A DNA stretch of 64,000 nt from Paenibacillus glycanilyticus (GTDB lineage: Bacteria; Bacillota; Bacilli; Paenibacillales; Paenibacillaceae): assembly GCF_030161375.1 (NCBI RefSeq), contig NZ_BSSQ01000019.1, positions 186,001 to 250,000 on the forward strand. The letters run 5' to 3'. Position numbers and translations under genes: made by a program. The notes under the pieces are model-generated. The model worked only from the letters and a program-made list of their open reading frames with translations, was not told where the DNA came from and searched no databases. Every line of letters starts with the position of its first letter. Positions within the stretch are counted from its first letter, which is position 1. This document shows, piece after piece, positions 43,836 to 52,729 of the stretch.

Positions 43836-44486
43836 ATGGACATTGCTGGTGCTTTTACTTACCATAATCTCATCTTCGTATTGAAAGGCTTCGGCATTAC
43901 GCTCTGGGTTGCTTTCGTGGCAATCGTGCTGAGCTTCGTGCTGGGCAGCATTACCGGAACGCTTCGCTATATGCGAATTCCGGTCGTATCCCGCATCCTC
44001 GGCGTGATCGTCGAGTTTATCCGCAATTTGCCGCTGCTATTAATCTTGTTCTTCACCTATTTCGCGATGCCGGATGTCGGTATCAAGCTAAGCGTCATGA
44101 GCTCGGCTATTGTTGGTCTGGCCTTATTCGAAGCTGCCATGATCTCGGAAATCGTGCGCAGCGGCCTTAACTCCATCCCGAGAGGACAGGTCGAAGCAGC
44201 CCGTTCCTCAGGTCTTACTTACACGCAAACGGTCTGGCATATCGTGCTCCCTCAGGGCCTCAGGCGTATGGTGCCGCCGATCGTGAGCCAATTCATCTCT
44301 CTGCTCAAAGATACGTCGCTCGCCATCGTCATATCGCTGCCTGAGCTGATGCACAATTCGAAGATTGTTATCGCGCAAAATTACAATTATACGATACCCA
44401 TTCTTGCGCTTATAGCCATGATGTATTTCGCAGTCAATTACGCGCTGTCGCTTGCGGCGAGGCGTCTCGAAAATAAATGGGGGTAA
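43836..44486 (+). CDS. glnP: Amino acid ABC transporter permease (GlnP-like)
   Basis: 216 residues with five membrane segments and the EAA loop VEAARSSGLTYTQTVWHIVLPQG. It pairs with the permease before it. ATG 43836 follows AGGAGG. It is 34 bases before the sensor kinase gene, so transporter and two-component system form one cluster. Confidence 0.9.
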   Translation: MDIAGAFTYHNLIFVLKGFGITLWVAFVAIVLSFVLGSITGTLRYMRIPVVSRILGVIVEFIRNLPLLLILFFTYFAMPDVGIKLSVMSSAIVGLALFEAAMISEIVRSGLNSIPRGQVEAARSSGLTYTQTVWHIVLPQGLRRMVPPIVSQFISLLKDTSLAIVISLPELMHNSKIVIAQNYNYTIPILALIAMMYFAVNYALSLAARRLENKWG

Positions 44487-44520
44487 ACGGCCTTAAAACT
44501 CCCGGATAGGAGTCATTCCT

Positions 44521-45810
44521 ATGGCCATCTCTAAATCCGAAAGTATGCAGATCACCGTGTTTGCTATCGTAGTGGCGGTTGCCGGGGAATTCAAGATCAA
44601 CCCGTTCATGGGCGAAGTCTTTCGTTTTGGACTTGGCAGCAGCGTCTTTCTGTTCTTGCTTCTATTAATGAACCATCTGTCTTATTGGCGAATGGGAATA
44701 TACGTTGGCGCGACGGTTATGCTGTTTCGGATATCGCTTGACGGAGCCGGAGCCGCTTCGGCAGGCTCGTTCTATCTCGCGGATAGCCTGAAGACGCATT
44801 TTCCGGCCATGCTCTATTACATTGTCTTCGGATCCGGCATAGCGCTGATTCAACGCCGATTGCAACAGTGGAATCCGCTCATACTCGGTGCGTGCGTGTC
44901 GCTGATCGACATGGTTTCCAATGAAGCGGAACTGCTGATGCGCAGCGTGACGTTTGGACTGCCGTATTTTCAATCGAATCAGTGGTTGCTCATATCGGGT
45001 ATCGCCGTGGTGCGTTGTTATTTTACGACGGGTATCTACAGCAGCATCGCCGTGCATCAAATGCGAAGCGTTCACGCCGAGCAGCACAAACGGATCGAGC
45101 AAATGATTAATGTTGGCAGCGGACTTTATGGCGAAGCCTTCTATTTGCGCAAATCGATGGATGTCATCGAACAAATAACCGCGAAGAGCCATGCTCTGTA
45201 CAGTCAATTGAACAAGGAAGGGCATAACGAACACAGCCGAACCGTTCTTGAAATTACGCAGCAAATTCACGAAGTGAAGAAGGATTCGCAGCGTATTCTG
45301 GCGGGGCTGACAAAGCTGGTTGACCTCGAGAGCGCACCGGAAATGTCTTTAACTGAGATCGTCGAGCTAGTGGGCAAGTCAAACGGCGAATACAGCCGGA
45401 TGCTGAAGAAAGACATTCGGATTGAGAAGGATATCGGCATCGATTACAAGACTCTTCACTACATTCCGCTACTTACCGTGCTTAACAACTTGGCGGCCAA
45501 CTCGGTTGAAGCCATTGACCGGCTGGGAACGATACGCATCCGCGTATTAGAACGCAATGAGGATACTGTGTTTATCATTAGCGATACGGGGACAGGAATC
45601 GCCTTGCAGGATCAAGATATGGTGTTTGAGCCCGGGTTTACGACCAAATTCAATCAGGAAGGCGTAGCGGCAACCGGCATCGGACTCTCGCATGTTCGAG
45701 ATATTGTCAGCTCGTTCACGGGCAGACTCCACCTGACGGAACCGGGAAAGGGCTCTGAAACGACTTTCGCCGCCATGTTTCCAACCGCTAAGTTGAAGAA
45801 GGGAGTGTAA
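44521..45810 (+). CDS. glnK: Sensor histidine kinase, GlnK (YcbA)-like
   Basis: 429 residues. About five membrane segments occupy residues 8-185, then a cytoplasmic kinase with FYLRKSMDVIEQI in place of the classical HisKA and an H in the later H-box region (SRTVLEITQQIHEVKKDSQ), the ATP-binding N box (LNNLAANSVEAI), G1 DTGTGI and GIGLSHV. It matches the GlnK/CitA-like family that lacks a normal HisKA domain. In B. subtilis, GlnK with GlnL responds to glutamine and controls glsA-glnT. The next gene encodes the matching regulator. Confidence 0.85.
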   Translation: MAISKSESMQITVFAIVVAVAGEFKINPFMGEVFRFGLGSSVFLFLLLLMNHLSYWRMGIYVGATVMLFRISLDGAGAASAGSFYLADSLKTHFPAMLYYIVFGSGIALIQRRLQQWNPLILGACVSLIDMVSNEAELLMRSVTFGLPYFQSNQWLLISGIAVVRCYFTTGIYSSIAVHQMRSVHAEQHKRIEQMINVGSGLYGEAFYLRKSMDVIEQITAKSHALYSQLNKEGHNEHSRTVLEITQQIHEVKKDSQRILAGLTKLVDLESAPEMSLTEIVELVGKSNGEYSRMLKKDIRIEKDIGIDYKTLHYIPLLTVLNNLAANSVEAIDRLGTIRIRVLERNEDTVFIISDTGTGIALQDQDMVFEPGFTTKFNQEGVAATGIGLSHVRDIVSSFTGRLHLTEPGKGSETTFAAMFPTAKLKKGV

Positions 45811-45814
45811 GCCG

Positions 45815-46723
45815 ATGCTATCATTCTGTATTGTCGACGACGATGCGGTAAGCAGAAGAATGCTCCAGACGATTATCGAGAAAGACGGCGTTGGCGAAGT
45901 AGTTGGCTTGGCGGCCGGCGGCGTTGAAGGAAAGCGGCTTGTCCTTGACGAGAACCCCGATGTCGTACTTATCGATCTATTAATGCCGGACCAGGACGGA
46001 ATCGAAACCATTGCCCGGCTGAAGCAGGAAGGCTACGAGGGCAAGTATGTGATGATCTCCCAGATCGAGAACAAAGAAATGATCGGCAAAGCTTATCAAG
46101 CGGGCATTGAGTTTTATATTCACAAGCCGATTAACCGGGTGGAGGTCAACGCCGTGCTTGGCAAAGTAAGCGAGCAATCGCGAATGGCCCGGTATTTGAA
46201 GGAAATCAAGCAATCCATTGCCAAGCTTGATGATCTCCAATCCGAACCTGCTGGCATGCGGAAGAAACGCGATGCCAAAGAAATAGTTCGCATGATCTTA
46301 ATGGACATGGGGATTATCGGGGAAAGCGGCAGCCACGATATCATCCAGATGTTGTCATGGTTAAGCACGCGGCAGCAGGGAGGGGGAGCAGGCTTCCCGC
46401 AGCTCAAAACGCTGTTCGAAGCCAGTGCCCGGGCAAGCAAGCCGGCGGGCGGCGATCTTGAGAAGGAAGGGAAAGCGGTCGAACAACGGGTTCGCCGGAC
46501 TGTCATCGCTGCTTTATCCAACCTGGCGAGCATCGGGCTTACGGATTACAGTCACCCGAAATTCGAGCATTACGCGCCGCTGTATTTCGACTTCGAAGAT
46601 GTGCGCCTTAAGATGAGGGAAATCGACGAGAAAGGTCCGCAGGAGAAACGCAAGGTTAATATCAAGAAATTTCTTCAGGTTCTACATCTGGAGACGGAGG
46701 ATAAAATGAAAAATCAATTGTAG
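45815..46723 (+). CDS. glnL: Response regulator, GlnL (YcbB)-like
   Basis: 302 residues. The receiver domain (residues 1-120) has DDD near residue 9, the phospho-Asp in VLIDLLMPD and K in HKPINR. The C-terminal part is not an OmpR or NarL domain; it is the YcbB family domain (FASARASKPA, then the LADIGLTDYSHPKFEHYAP-like region), long helical, with a probable DNA-binding role. It begins five bases after the kinase stop. The system probably senses glutamine and controls the adjacent glnQHMP-type transporter. Confidence 0.85.
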   Translation: MLSFCIVDDDAVSRRMLQTIIEKDGVGEVVGLAAGGVEGKRLVLDENPDVVLIDLLMPDQDGIETIARLKQEGYEGKYVMISQIENKEMIGKAYQAGIEFYIHKPINRVEVNAVLGKVSEQSRMARYLKEIKQSIAKLDDLQSEPAGMRKKRDAKEIVRMILMDMGIIGESGSHDIIQMLSWLSTRQQGGGAGFPQLKTLFEASARASKPAGGDLEKEGKAVEQRVRRTVIAALSNLASIGLTDYSHPKFEHYAPLYFDFEDVRLKMREIDEKGPQEKRKVNIKKFLQVLHLETEDKMKNQL

Positions 46724-46752
46724 AATAAGTTAACATAAGGAGGTGTTCGAAT

Positions 46753-47220
46753 ATGGATCTGCTTAAAGGCATTGGAAAGCTGGCGGGCGATGTTACGGGC
46801 AGAGTACTTGGAGGTACTGTGCGCGTTGCCGGAGAGCTTGTTCGCAGCGATTATATAAAAGAGATCGGCAATGACGTGGAAAGAGTAACGGCAAAGACCG
46901 GTGAACTCGCAGGCCAAGCGGCGAGCGGCGTATGGGATGTAGGAGCCGGAATCATAACTTCGGATAACCATCAGGCAAAGACCGGATTAAATGATCTGGG
47001 AAATGCCGTCAAGACGACGGTTAGAGGCGCTGGCCAAGGAATCGAGTATGTAGTCGAGAGCGGCAAAGACGTAGTAACGGGCATAAAGGAAAACGATAAG
47101 CAGCTCATTAAAGACGGAGCCAAGAAACTCGGCAAAGCAGCCGCAGTATCCATTATTGCCGTCGGGGTAATCGACATCGTTGATGGGCCGGACGGAATGG
47201 GGCCATCAGAGACGGCCTGA
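46753..47220 (+). CDS. Hypothetical small helical protein
   Basis: 155 residues, unrecognised. It begins MDLLKGIGKLAGDVTGRVLGG and contains repeated short G- and A-rich amphipathic segments (AGQAASGVWDVGAG, KTTVRGAGQG), with a hydrophobic helix near residues 130-143 (AAVSIIAVGVIDIV). The composition is like proteins of membrane-associated or cryoprotective helical kind. No signal peptide is evident. ATG 46753 follows AAGGAGG. It lies between glnL and a terminator. Confidence 0.6.
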   Translation: MDLLKGIGKLAGDVTGRVLGGTVRVAGELVRSDYIKEIGNDVERVTAKTGELAGQAASGVWDVGAGIITSDNHQAKTGLNDLGNAVKTTVRGAGQGIEYVVESGKDVVTGIKENDKQLIKDGAKKLGKAAAVSIIAVGVIDIVDGPDGMGPSETA

Positions 47221-47262
47221 TTCGAAATTGAAGCAAGTAATATTAAGGTTCAGGTTAAAGAG

Positions 47263-47298
47263 GGAGCATTACTCGTTCAGGAGGAATGCTCCTTTTTT
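47263..47298 (+). terminator. Intrinsic terminator after the hypothetical gene
   Basis: GGAGCATT (47263-47270) pairs with AATGCTCC (47285-47292), then six T. Confidence 0.88.
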
Positions 47299-47411
47299 GT
47301 GCTTATTTATAATCTGACAATAATAATCTCATAAAATACGATGCAAATTTACTGTGAAACAATAAATAATTGTGTTAGAGTATCTTTATTAAGATTAGCG
47401 AGGTGCTCTTG

Positions 47412-47894
47412 ATGGGACGGGGAACAACACTCTTTTTGAAACTAGCCGATATTGTAATTGGAATTCCAATTCTTGCATTTTGTATATTCCTTGTGCCTAG
47501 GATCGGGAATTTTGCCGCAGAATCGTACCCCGACATGACTTATTTGAAATCTTTGGTTATGATCGATATGTATGCGGCAGCCATTCCTTTCTACATGGCT
47601 TTGTATCAAGCGTATAAGCTTTTAACTTATATGGATAAGAACCAAGCGTTCTCGGTATTATCCGTAAATGCTTTAAAGAACATCAAATATTGCGCGATCT
47701 CCATCAGTGCGATCTACCTGTTAGGTATGCCGCTGTATTATCTCATGGCGAAGAACGTGGATCCCCCAAGCTTTATGCCATTTGGTTCGATCATTATTTT
47801 CGCCTCCATGGTGATCGCCGTGTTTGCCGCTGTTCTCCAACGATTATTACAGGAAGTTATTCGAATGAAATCGGATAATGAGCTTACGATCTGA
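47412..47894 (+). CDS. DUF2975 membrane protein
   Basis: 160 residues from ATG 47412 (GAGGTG upstream; the GTG at 47403 overlaps it). Four membrane segments (about residues 10-30, 50-75, 95-115, 125-145) match DUF2975. This family is usually encoded directly before a short Cro/C1 helix-turn-helix gene. No such gene follows here; a perfect 20-bp terminator begins one base after the stop. Function unknown. Confidence 0.8.
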   Translation: MGRGTTLFLKLADIVIGIPILAFCIFLVPRIGNFAAESYPDMTYLKSLVMIDMYAAAIPFYMALYQAYKLLTYMDKNQAFSVLSVNALKNIKYCAISISAIYLLGMPLYYLMAKNVDPPSFMPFGSIIIFASMVIAVFAAVLQRLLQEVIRMKSDNELTI

Positions 47895-47895
47895 G

Positions 47896-47943
47896 TTATG
47901 CAAAAACTCCTGCCGGATTCGTTCGGCAGGAGTTTTTGCATAA
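47896..47943. terminator. Strong bidirectional terminator (20-bp perfect stem)
   Basis: 47896-47915 pairs perfectly with 47924-47943 around the loop GATTCGTT; A and T runs lie within the stem. It separates the convergent DUF2975 and APC permease genes. Confidence 0.92.
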
Positions 47944-47948
47944 GTTAT

Positions 47949-49316
47949 TTATTTCGCTTGAACGTCGATTCTCGGAGACTCGCCAGCTTCTTCAAATTGA
48001 ATGTTGCCGGGTCTGACTCTGAATCCTTTCGTTACAAACAGGAGGTAGATGATCCCTAAGGCTGCCCAGCTCAGGCCAAGCATAAAGGAGTTGCGCTCCA
48101 GGTTAAACCAGAGAATAAACACGAACACCGCGCCTATTGTTGGAATTACGATATGAGAGAAAAAGCCGGTTACGGTTGAATACATTTTCTTTCTCCACGC
48201 ATAGTGTACAATCACGGACAGATTTACGAACGTAAATGCAATCAGCGCTCCAAAACTAATGAAAGAAGAAGCTGTCTCCAAATTAAAAAATACGGCGGTC
48301 ATGGCGAGCAGACCAACGATAATAATATTCAGGACAGGCGTTCTCAAGCGAGGATGCACATATCCGAATAATTTGCTTGGCAATACGTTATCCCGCCCCA
48401 TTACGTACAGTAGACGGGAGACGCTTGCATGCGAGGACAGTCCCGATGCTACGGTTGAAGCGAGTGAAGCGGCGAGAAAGAACAACTGAAAGATTTTACC
48501 GCCTACATAAAGGGCGATCTCAGGCGATGCCGCGTCAGGATCATTAAAGCTGGTGACATCAGGGAAGAGCGCTTGAGCAAAATAAGATCCGATAATAAAT
48601 AACAATCCGCCAATAAGAGCCGTAAGGAAAATCGCCTTAGGAATCGTCGAAGACGGATTTGGCGTTTCTTCCGAATACGTGGTTACCGCATCAAATCCTA
48701 GGAAGGAGAAGCACAATACCGTTGCGCCAATAACCAAGGAAGAAATCCGCATATCCGAATTATATAGAGGTCCCGAAGCAAGAACGCTGCCATACCCTTC
48801 ACCGTTCATTAACTCCCGAACCGCGAGAATGATAAAAATAACGACAATTAACACTTGATAAAGAACCAATAAGGTATTGAATTTAGCAATAGAAGTGAGG
48901 CTCCATATGTTCGCGCAAGTAATGATAAGTACAAAAGCTACAACCCAGATCCATGGCGGCACCTCGGGAAAAATCGCTGAAAGATAAATTTGCGACAGCA
49001 GCGCATTGACCATAGGGAGAAGCAGATAATCTAACAAGGAGGACCAGCCTACCAGAAAACCTAAATGGGGGTTCATTGTTTTTTGGGTATACGTATAAGC
49101 GGAGCCTGCGCTTGGGAAGACCTTTACCATTCTTCCGTAACTGAAGGCCGTGAACAGCATGGCGACAAGAGCAATCGCGTACGCGACAGGCACATGTCCA
49201 TCGGTGGATCCCGATACAATTCCAAAAGTATCAAACAAAGCCATCGGAGCCATATAGCCTAGTCCAAGCATGACAATAGACCATAGTCCGAGTGTTCGCT
49301 TCAATGTTGCTTGCAA
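47949..49316 (-). CDS. APC family amino acid/polyamine permease
   Basis: 455 residues with about twelve membrane segments. The first helix carries the glycine-rich IVMLGLGYMAPMALFDTFG, and GFDAVTTYSEETPNPS near residue 225 is the conserved E-E-x-x-x-P site of helix 6. The protein resembles putrescine importers of the PuuP type. It carries a substrate into the cell with protons or sodium. ATG at 49316 is preceded by AGGAGGAA on the minus strand. A terminator is shared with the DUF2975 gene. Confidence 0.87.
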   Translation of the reverse strand: MQATLKRTLGLWSIVMLGLGYMAPMALFDTFGIVSGSTDGHVPVAYAIALVAMLFTAFSYGRMVKVFPSAGSAYTYTQKTMNPHLGFLVGWSSLLDYLLLPMVNALLSQIYLSAIFPEVPPWIWVVAFVLIITCANIWSLTSIAKFNTLLVLYQVLIVVIFIILAVRELMNGEGYGSVLASGPLYNSDMRISSLVIGATVLCFSFLGFDAVTTYSEETPNPSSTIPKAIFLTALIGGLLFIIGSYFAQALFPDVTSFNDPDAASPEIALYVGGKIFQLFFLAASLASTVASGLSSHASVSRLLYVMGRDNVLPSKLFGYVHPRLRTPVLNIIIVGLLAMTAVFFNLETASSFISFGALIAFTFVNLSVIVHYAWRKKMYSTVTGFFSHIVIPTIGAVFVFILWFNLERNSFMLGLSWAALGIIYLLFVTKGFRVRPGNIQFEEAGESPRIDVQAK

Positions 49317-49480
49317 TTCCTATTCCTCCTGATGATCGACTGTGCAGTTTAAGTAATATAACACAACTTGGCTCATGCATAAATATAAATGTTGATGAAT
49401 TTCGGCATATTCTTTATTTCGTGCTGATCACAAGGTTCAGCCCATACATACCATGATGATAAAGGCAGGTGAGAATCATC

Positions 49481-49630
49481 ATGCGAGTGATCATTACATT
49501 AGCATGTACGGAATGCGGTGCCCGCAATTACACGACGATGAAGAACAAGAAAAATAATCCGAGCCGGCTGGAGCTTAGCAAATATTGTCCTTCCCATAAA
49601 AAAATGACGCTTCATCGAGAGACCAGATAA
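49481..49630 (+). CDS. rpmG: 50S ribosomal protein L33 with CxxH fourth zinc ligand
   Basis: 49 residues: MRVIITLACTECGARNYTTM and then KNKKNNPSRLELSKYCPSHK. The family motif has two CxxC pairs that bind zinc; here Cys9, Cys12 and Cys36 are present and the fourth position is His39 (CPSH instead of CPxC). His can bind zinc, so it is neither clearly a C-plus nor a C-minus paralogue. Ribosome site AGGTGAG precedes ATG 49481. The gene stands alone between two terminators, and other L33 copies probably exist elsewhere. Confidence 0.9.
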   Translation: MRVIITLACTECGARNYTTMKNKKNNPSRLELSKYCPSHKKMTLHRETR

Positions 49631-49634
49631 ATAG

Positions 49635-49672
49635 GAAAGGGAGCAGATCTAAGTCTCTGCTCCCTTTCTTTT
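49635..49672. terminator. Intrinsic terminator after rpmG
   Basis: A perfect 13-bp stem (49635-49647 with 49656-49668) with an eight-base loop and TTTTCC tail. Confidence 0.88.
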
Positions 49673-49750
49673 CCAACTTATACCTTGTAGTATTCTAATG
49701 TACATATGTAATTTCCAATATTGCGATCATGGCAGAAGGGAAGCGTGCAA

Positions 49751-51196
49751 ATGACAAGCGGCAAGCCTAACATTTTATGGATATGTACGGACCAACAGAG
49801 ATACGACACTTTAGGTTGTTACGGTAACGAGTGGGTGAACACGCCTCATATTGACTCTCTTGCCCGGACTGGCGTTCAATTCGATCATGCTTATTGCCAA
49901 AGTCCGGTATGTACGCCCAGCCGTTCCAGCTTTATGACCGGCCGGTATCCTCGAACGACAAGATGCAGGGCTAACGGGCAAAACATTCCTGCGGATGAAA
50001 AGCTGATTTCACGGTTGCTTGCGGATGAGGGCTACACTTGCGGATTGTCCGGGAAGCTGCATCTATCGGCCTGCCATCCATCGGTAAATAGCGCAACCGA
50101 GAGACGGATCGACGATGGCTTCCATCAGTTCTTCTGGTCCCATCATCCGATGTCCGAATGGCCGACTAACGAATATACCCAGTGGCTGAAGCAGAAAGGA
50201 AAGACATTCCAAGCGCCGCATATCGAAGGTTCCAAGCATGTGCAGACCGGCCCTGATGCGGAAGACCATCAGACGACATGGTGCGCGGAAAAAGCCGTAC
50301 AATTTATAGAGACGAACGCAGATTACGATAAACCTTGGTTTTTTATATGCAATATGTTTGACCCTCATCATCCATTTGACCCGCCTAAAGCATATCTGGA
50401 CAAGTATCTCGCTAGACTTGACGAAATCCCGCTTCCGAAATATAAGGAAGGCGAGCTTGAAGGAAAACCCTTATACCAGAGGATCGATCATGAAGGCGCT
50501 TATGGCATGAAAGGCCATCTGCCTTTCTCAGAGATGGACAACAACGATCACCGGTTATTGAAGGCAGCCTATTGGGCTATGGTGGATCTGATCGATGAGC
50601 AGGTCGGCCGAATGCTGGAAGCACTAAAGCAAAGCGGACAGCTGGACAATACGATAGTCGTGTTTATGTCCGATCATGGTGAACTGCTTGGAGATCACGG
50701 GATGTATTTGAAGGGACCGCATTTCTACGAATGTTCCGTACGCGTGCCGCTTATCGTATCCTGGCCCGGCTATATTCAAGGCGGTCGGCGAAACAAGCAA
50801 CTGGTTGAACTGGTGGATTTGGCTCCAACGCTGCTGGACGCGGCAGGCATTAAAGTGTACGAAGGGATGCAAGGGAAGTCACTGTGGCCTTATCTATCCG
50901 CTAATATAGATACCCTGCACCGGGAAGATATTTATTGCGAATCCAATGATGCTAATTTCAAGCATAATCAGCGCTCTGCTTGGGCGACCATGCTCCGTAC
51001 CGCCACCCATAAGCTTGTCGTTTATCACGGGGATTCGCTCGGGGAGCTTTACGATCTGGAAGACGATCCTGACGAATTCAACAACTTGTGGCACGACCCC
51101 GCATACATAGCCGTGAAGCTTGAATTAATGAACCGGTTATGCGACCGGATGGCATTTACCGTTGATCCGCTGCCGCCTCGGGTTGCGCCTTGGTGA
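49751..51196 (+). CDS. Sulfatase-like alkaline phosphatase superfamily hydrolase
   Basis: 481 residues from ATG 49751 (AGAAGGGAAG upstream); an earlier start adds ten unlikely residues. The catalytic motif C-T-P-S-R (C54) is the canonical sulfatase site, where the cysteine is converted to formylglycine, followed by SSFMTGRYP. Metal ligands are the early CTDQQR and the later SDHGE. No signal peptide is seen, so it acts in the cytosol. It hydrolyses sulfate esters, probably from carbohydrates or alkyl sulfates. No anaerobic maturase gene is adjacent. Confidence 0.9.
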   Translation: MTSGKPNILWICTDQQRYDTLGCYGNEWVNTPHIDSLARTGVQFDHAYCQSPVCTPSRSSFMTGRYPRTTRCRANGQNIPADEKLISRLLADEGYTCGLSGKLHLSACHPSVNSATERRIDDGFHQFFWSHHPMSEWPTNEYTQWLKQKGKTFQAPHIEGSKHVQTGPDAEDHQTTWCAEKAVQFIETNADYDKPWFFICNMFDPHHPFDPPKAYLDKYLARLDEIPLPKYKEGELEGKPLYQRIDHEGAYGMKGHLPFSEMDNNDHRLLKAAYWAMVDLIDEQVGRMLEALKQSGQLDNTIVVFMSDHGELLGDHGMYLKGPHFYECSVRVPLIVSWPGYIQGGRRNKQLVELVDLAPTLLDAAGIKVYEGMQGKSLWPYLSANIDTLHREDIYCESNDANFKHNQRSAWATMLRTATHKLVVYHGDSLGELYDLEDDPDEFNNLWHDPAYIAVKLELMNRLCDRMAFTVDPLPPRVAPW

Positions 51197-51233
51197 ATCG
51201 CAGCGAGCTGTTGCAAAAACTGGAGGATGGATC

Positions 51234-52289
51234 ATGTCTTTTGTTAAAGGAATAGAATTATGCCGTCGATTTCATATGGAAATCATTGAGCCTTTCATGA
51301 TGGACCAATACCCTTTGTTGTCTTACTCATCGGCATTAATGGGTCCCGGCAGCGAAGTTCTCGGTTATGATACGGAAATGTCTACGGATCACGATTGGGT
51401 GCCTAGGGTTTACTTATTTCTTAACCATTCAGATTTCGGTTACTCCGACCAAATCCAATCAACGCTTCGCGAGCGAGCTCCGGAACGATTCTATGGTTTT
51501 CCCGTCGATATAGAGAAGACCGTCATTACTACGGTGCCAATGTTCATCGAAAGTTACCTTGCTGTTAACCAAGACGCACAATTAGAACTAGTGGATTGGC
51601 TAACGTTTCCCTCGCAGTCGCTGCTCGAAATAACACGCGGGGAAGTTTACAGGGACGATCATGGTCAACTGTCCGCATTACGCAAACAATTCGAATATTA
51701 TCCTAGCGATATATGGTTGTACTTGATGGGATCCTGTTGGCAGCGCATTGGTCAAGAAGAACATCTGATGCTCCGTTCGGGTTATATCGGCGACGAATTG
51801 GGATCGGCTATTATCGCTTCACGCCTGGTCCGTGACATCATTAATCTTTGCTTTCTTATGGAACGTCAATATGCTCCTTACCCCAAATGGTTGGGGACCG
51901 CATTCAACAACTTGAACTGCTCTAATTCGCTCATGCCTCATCTTTGGACGGCACAAACAGCTGCAACGTGGAGAGAACGCGAACATGCTCTGAATCAAGC
52001 TTACACACATCTATCCCGAATGCACAACGCATTAGGGATAACGGAAGAGATTCCTGAGGGCGTGACATCCTTTTTCGATCGGCCCTTCAAAGTAATGAAC
52101 GGCGAAGCTATCGCCAGTCTCATCGCCAATCAAATTGTAGATCCAGATATTCAACGGTTATCCAAAAAACGTTTAATCGGCAACATAGATCTAATCACGG
52201 ATAACACAGATTTCAGAAAAATGAGCAGGTGGTCAGAGAGTAGAGGAGAATCTGCGAGAACTACGTTCAAAAACCTATTTAAAGACTAG
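51234..52289 (+). CDS. DUF4037 nucleotidyltransferase-like protein
   Basis: 351 residues from ATG 51234, which follows GGAGG; an upstream in-frame start at 51162 overlaps the sulfatase gene. MGPGSEVLGYDTEMSTDHDW near residue 37 is the G-S then D-D motif of minimal nucleotidyltransferases. The C-terminal half has a helical DUF4037 region. Proteins of this type are common in Paenibacillaceae. The substrate is unknown; an antibiotic adenylyltransferase-like role is possible but not supported. Terminator follows. Confidence 0.75.
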   Translation: MSFVKGIELCRRFHMEIIEPFMMDQYPLLSYSSALMGPGSEVLGYDTEMSTDHDWVPRVYLFLNHSDFGYSDQIQSTLRERAPERFYGFPVDIEKTVITTVPMFIESYLAVNQDAQLELVDWLTFPSQSLLEITRGEVYRDDHGQLSALRKQFEYYPSDIWLYLMGSCWQRIGQEEHLMLRSGYIGDELGSAIIASRLVRDIINLCFLMERQYAPYPKWLGTAFNNLNCSNSLMPHLWTAQTAATWREREHALNQAYTHLSRMHNALGITEEIPEGVTSFFDRPFKVMNGEAIASLIANQIVDPDIQRLSKKRLIGNIDLITDNTDFRKMSRWSESRGESARTTFKNLFKD

Positions 52290-52291
52290 AG

Positions 52292-52317
52292 AGCCGCACA
52301 CAGCGGCTTTTTTTTTT
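52292..52317 (+). terminator. Intrinsic terminator after the DUF4037 gene
   Basis: AGCCGC (52292-52297) pairs with GCGGCT (52303-52308), loop ACACA, then ten or more T. Confidence 0.9.
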
Positions 52318-52325
52318 GATTGTGT

Positions 52326-52473
52326 TTCAAACTTTTATTCAGCGGGTATATATTAGGAAAGCAGCAGCATTCAACGTTATTCTTTTTGTAGGTGACGATC
52401 CATTCTAATGCCGGCCTGAATTCAGGCGATGTTGAACACTTGCTCCTTTTAAGTCTTGGAGCAAGTGTTTTTT
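52326..52473 (+). ncRNA. Possible short transcript or leader ending in a terminator
   Basis: A promoter-like TTCAAA, 17 bases, TATATT at 52326-52354 predicts a start near 52361. A perfect 14-base palindrome GCCTGAATTCAGGC sits at 52414-52427. A perfect 12-bp stem (52435-52446 with 52458-52469) is followed by a T-run to 52473. The transcript would be about 113 bases and stop 42 bases before the next start codon. It may be an attenuator or small RNA. Confidence 0.45.
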
Positions 52474-52514
52474 ATTATGAGAATACGACTATTAATCATA
52501 TGGGGGAATTATCA

Positions 52515-52721
52515 ATGACTAAACAATCTTTGGATTTCGTTAAACACACACTTGAAGGGTTGAAGCAAAATACAGCCTCTGTACTGGAGGAAGGGCTGAT
52601 TGAGGACGTTATGCTGATGTTGGACAGGAAGTACCCGGCGCATCTGTTAGAAGACGGTAGTCTGGATCTTTCTGTTGAAGAAGACGAGGCGGCTGTTTCA
52701 AATAAGACGTTATTGTTTTAA
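52515..52721 (+). CDS. Hypothetical small protein
   Basis: 68 residues from ATG 52515 with GGGGGAA upstream; in-frame extension to 52392 would cross the terminator hairpin. The protein is acidic, with a central LEEGLIEDVMLMLDRKY and ends in VSNKTLLF. It has no membrane segment or cysteine pair and no family I recognise. Its end is eight bases from the end of a convergent SLH gene. Confidence 0.55.
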   Translation: MTKQSLDFVKHTLEGLKQNTASVLEEGLIEDVMLMLDRKYPAHLLEDGSLDLSVEEDEAAVSNKTLLF

Positions 52722-52729
52722 TAGACGTA

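Noticed and set aside
52392..52514. N-terminal extension of the small protein at 52515
   Set aside because: It crosses a perfect terminator hairpin; the frame is open only by chance.
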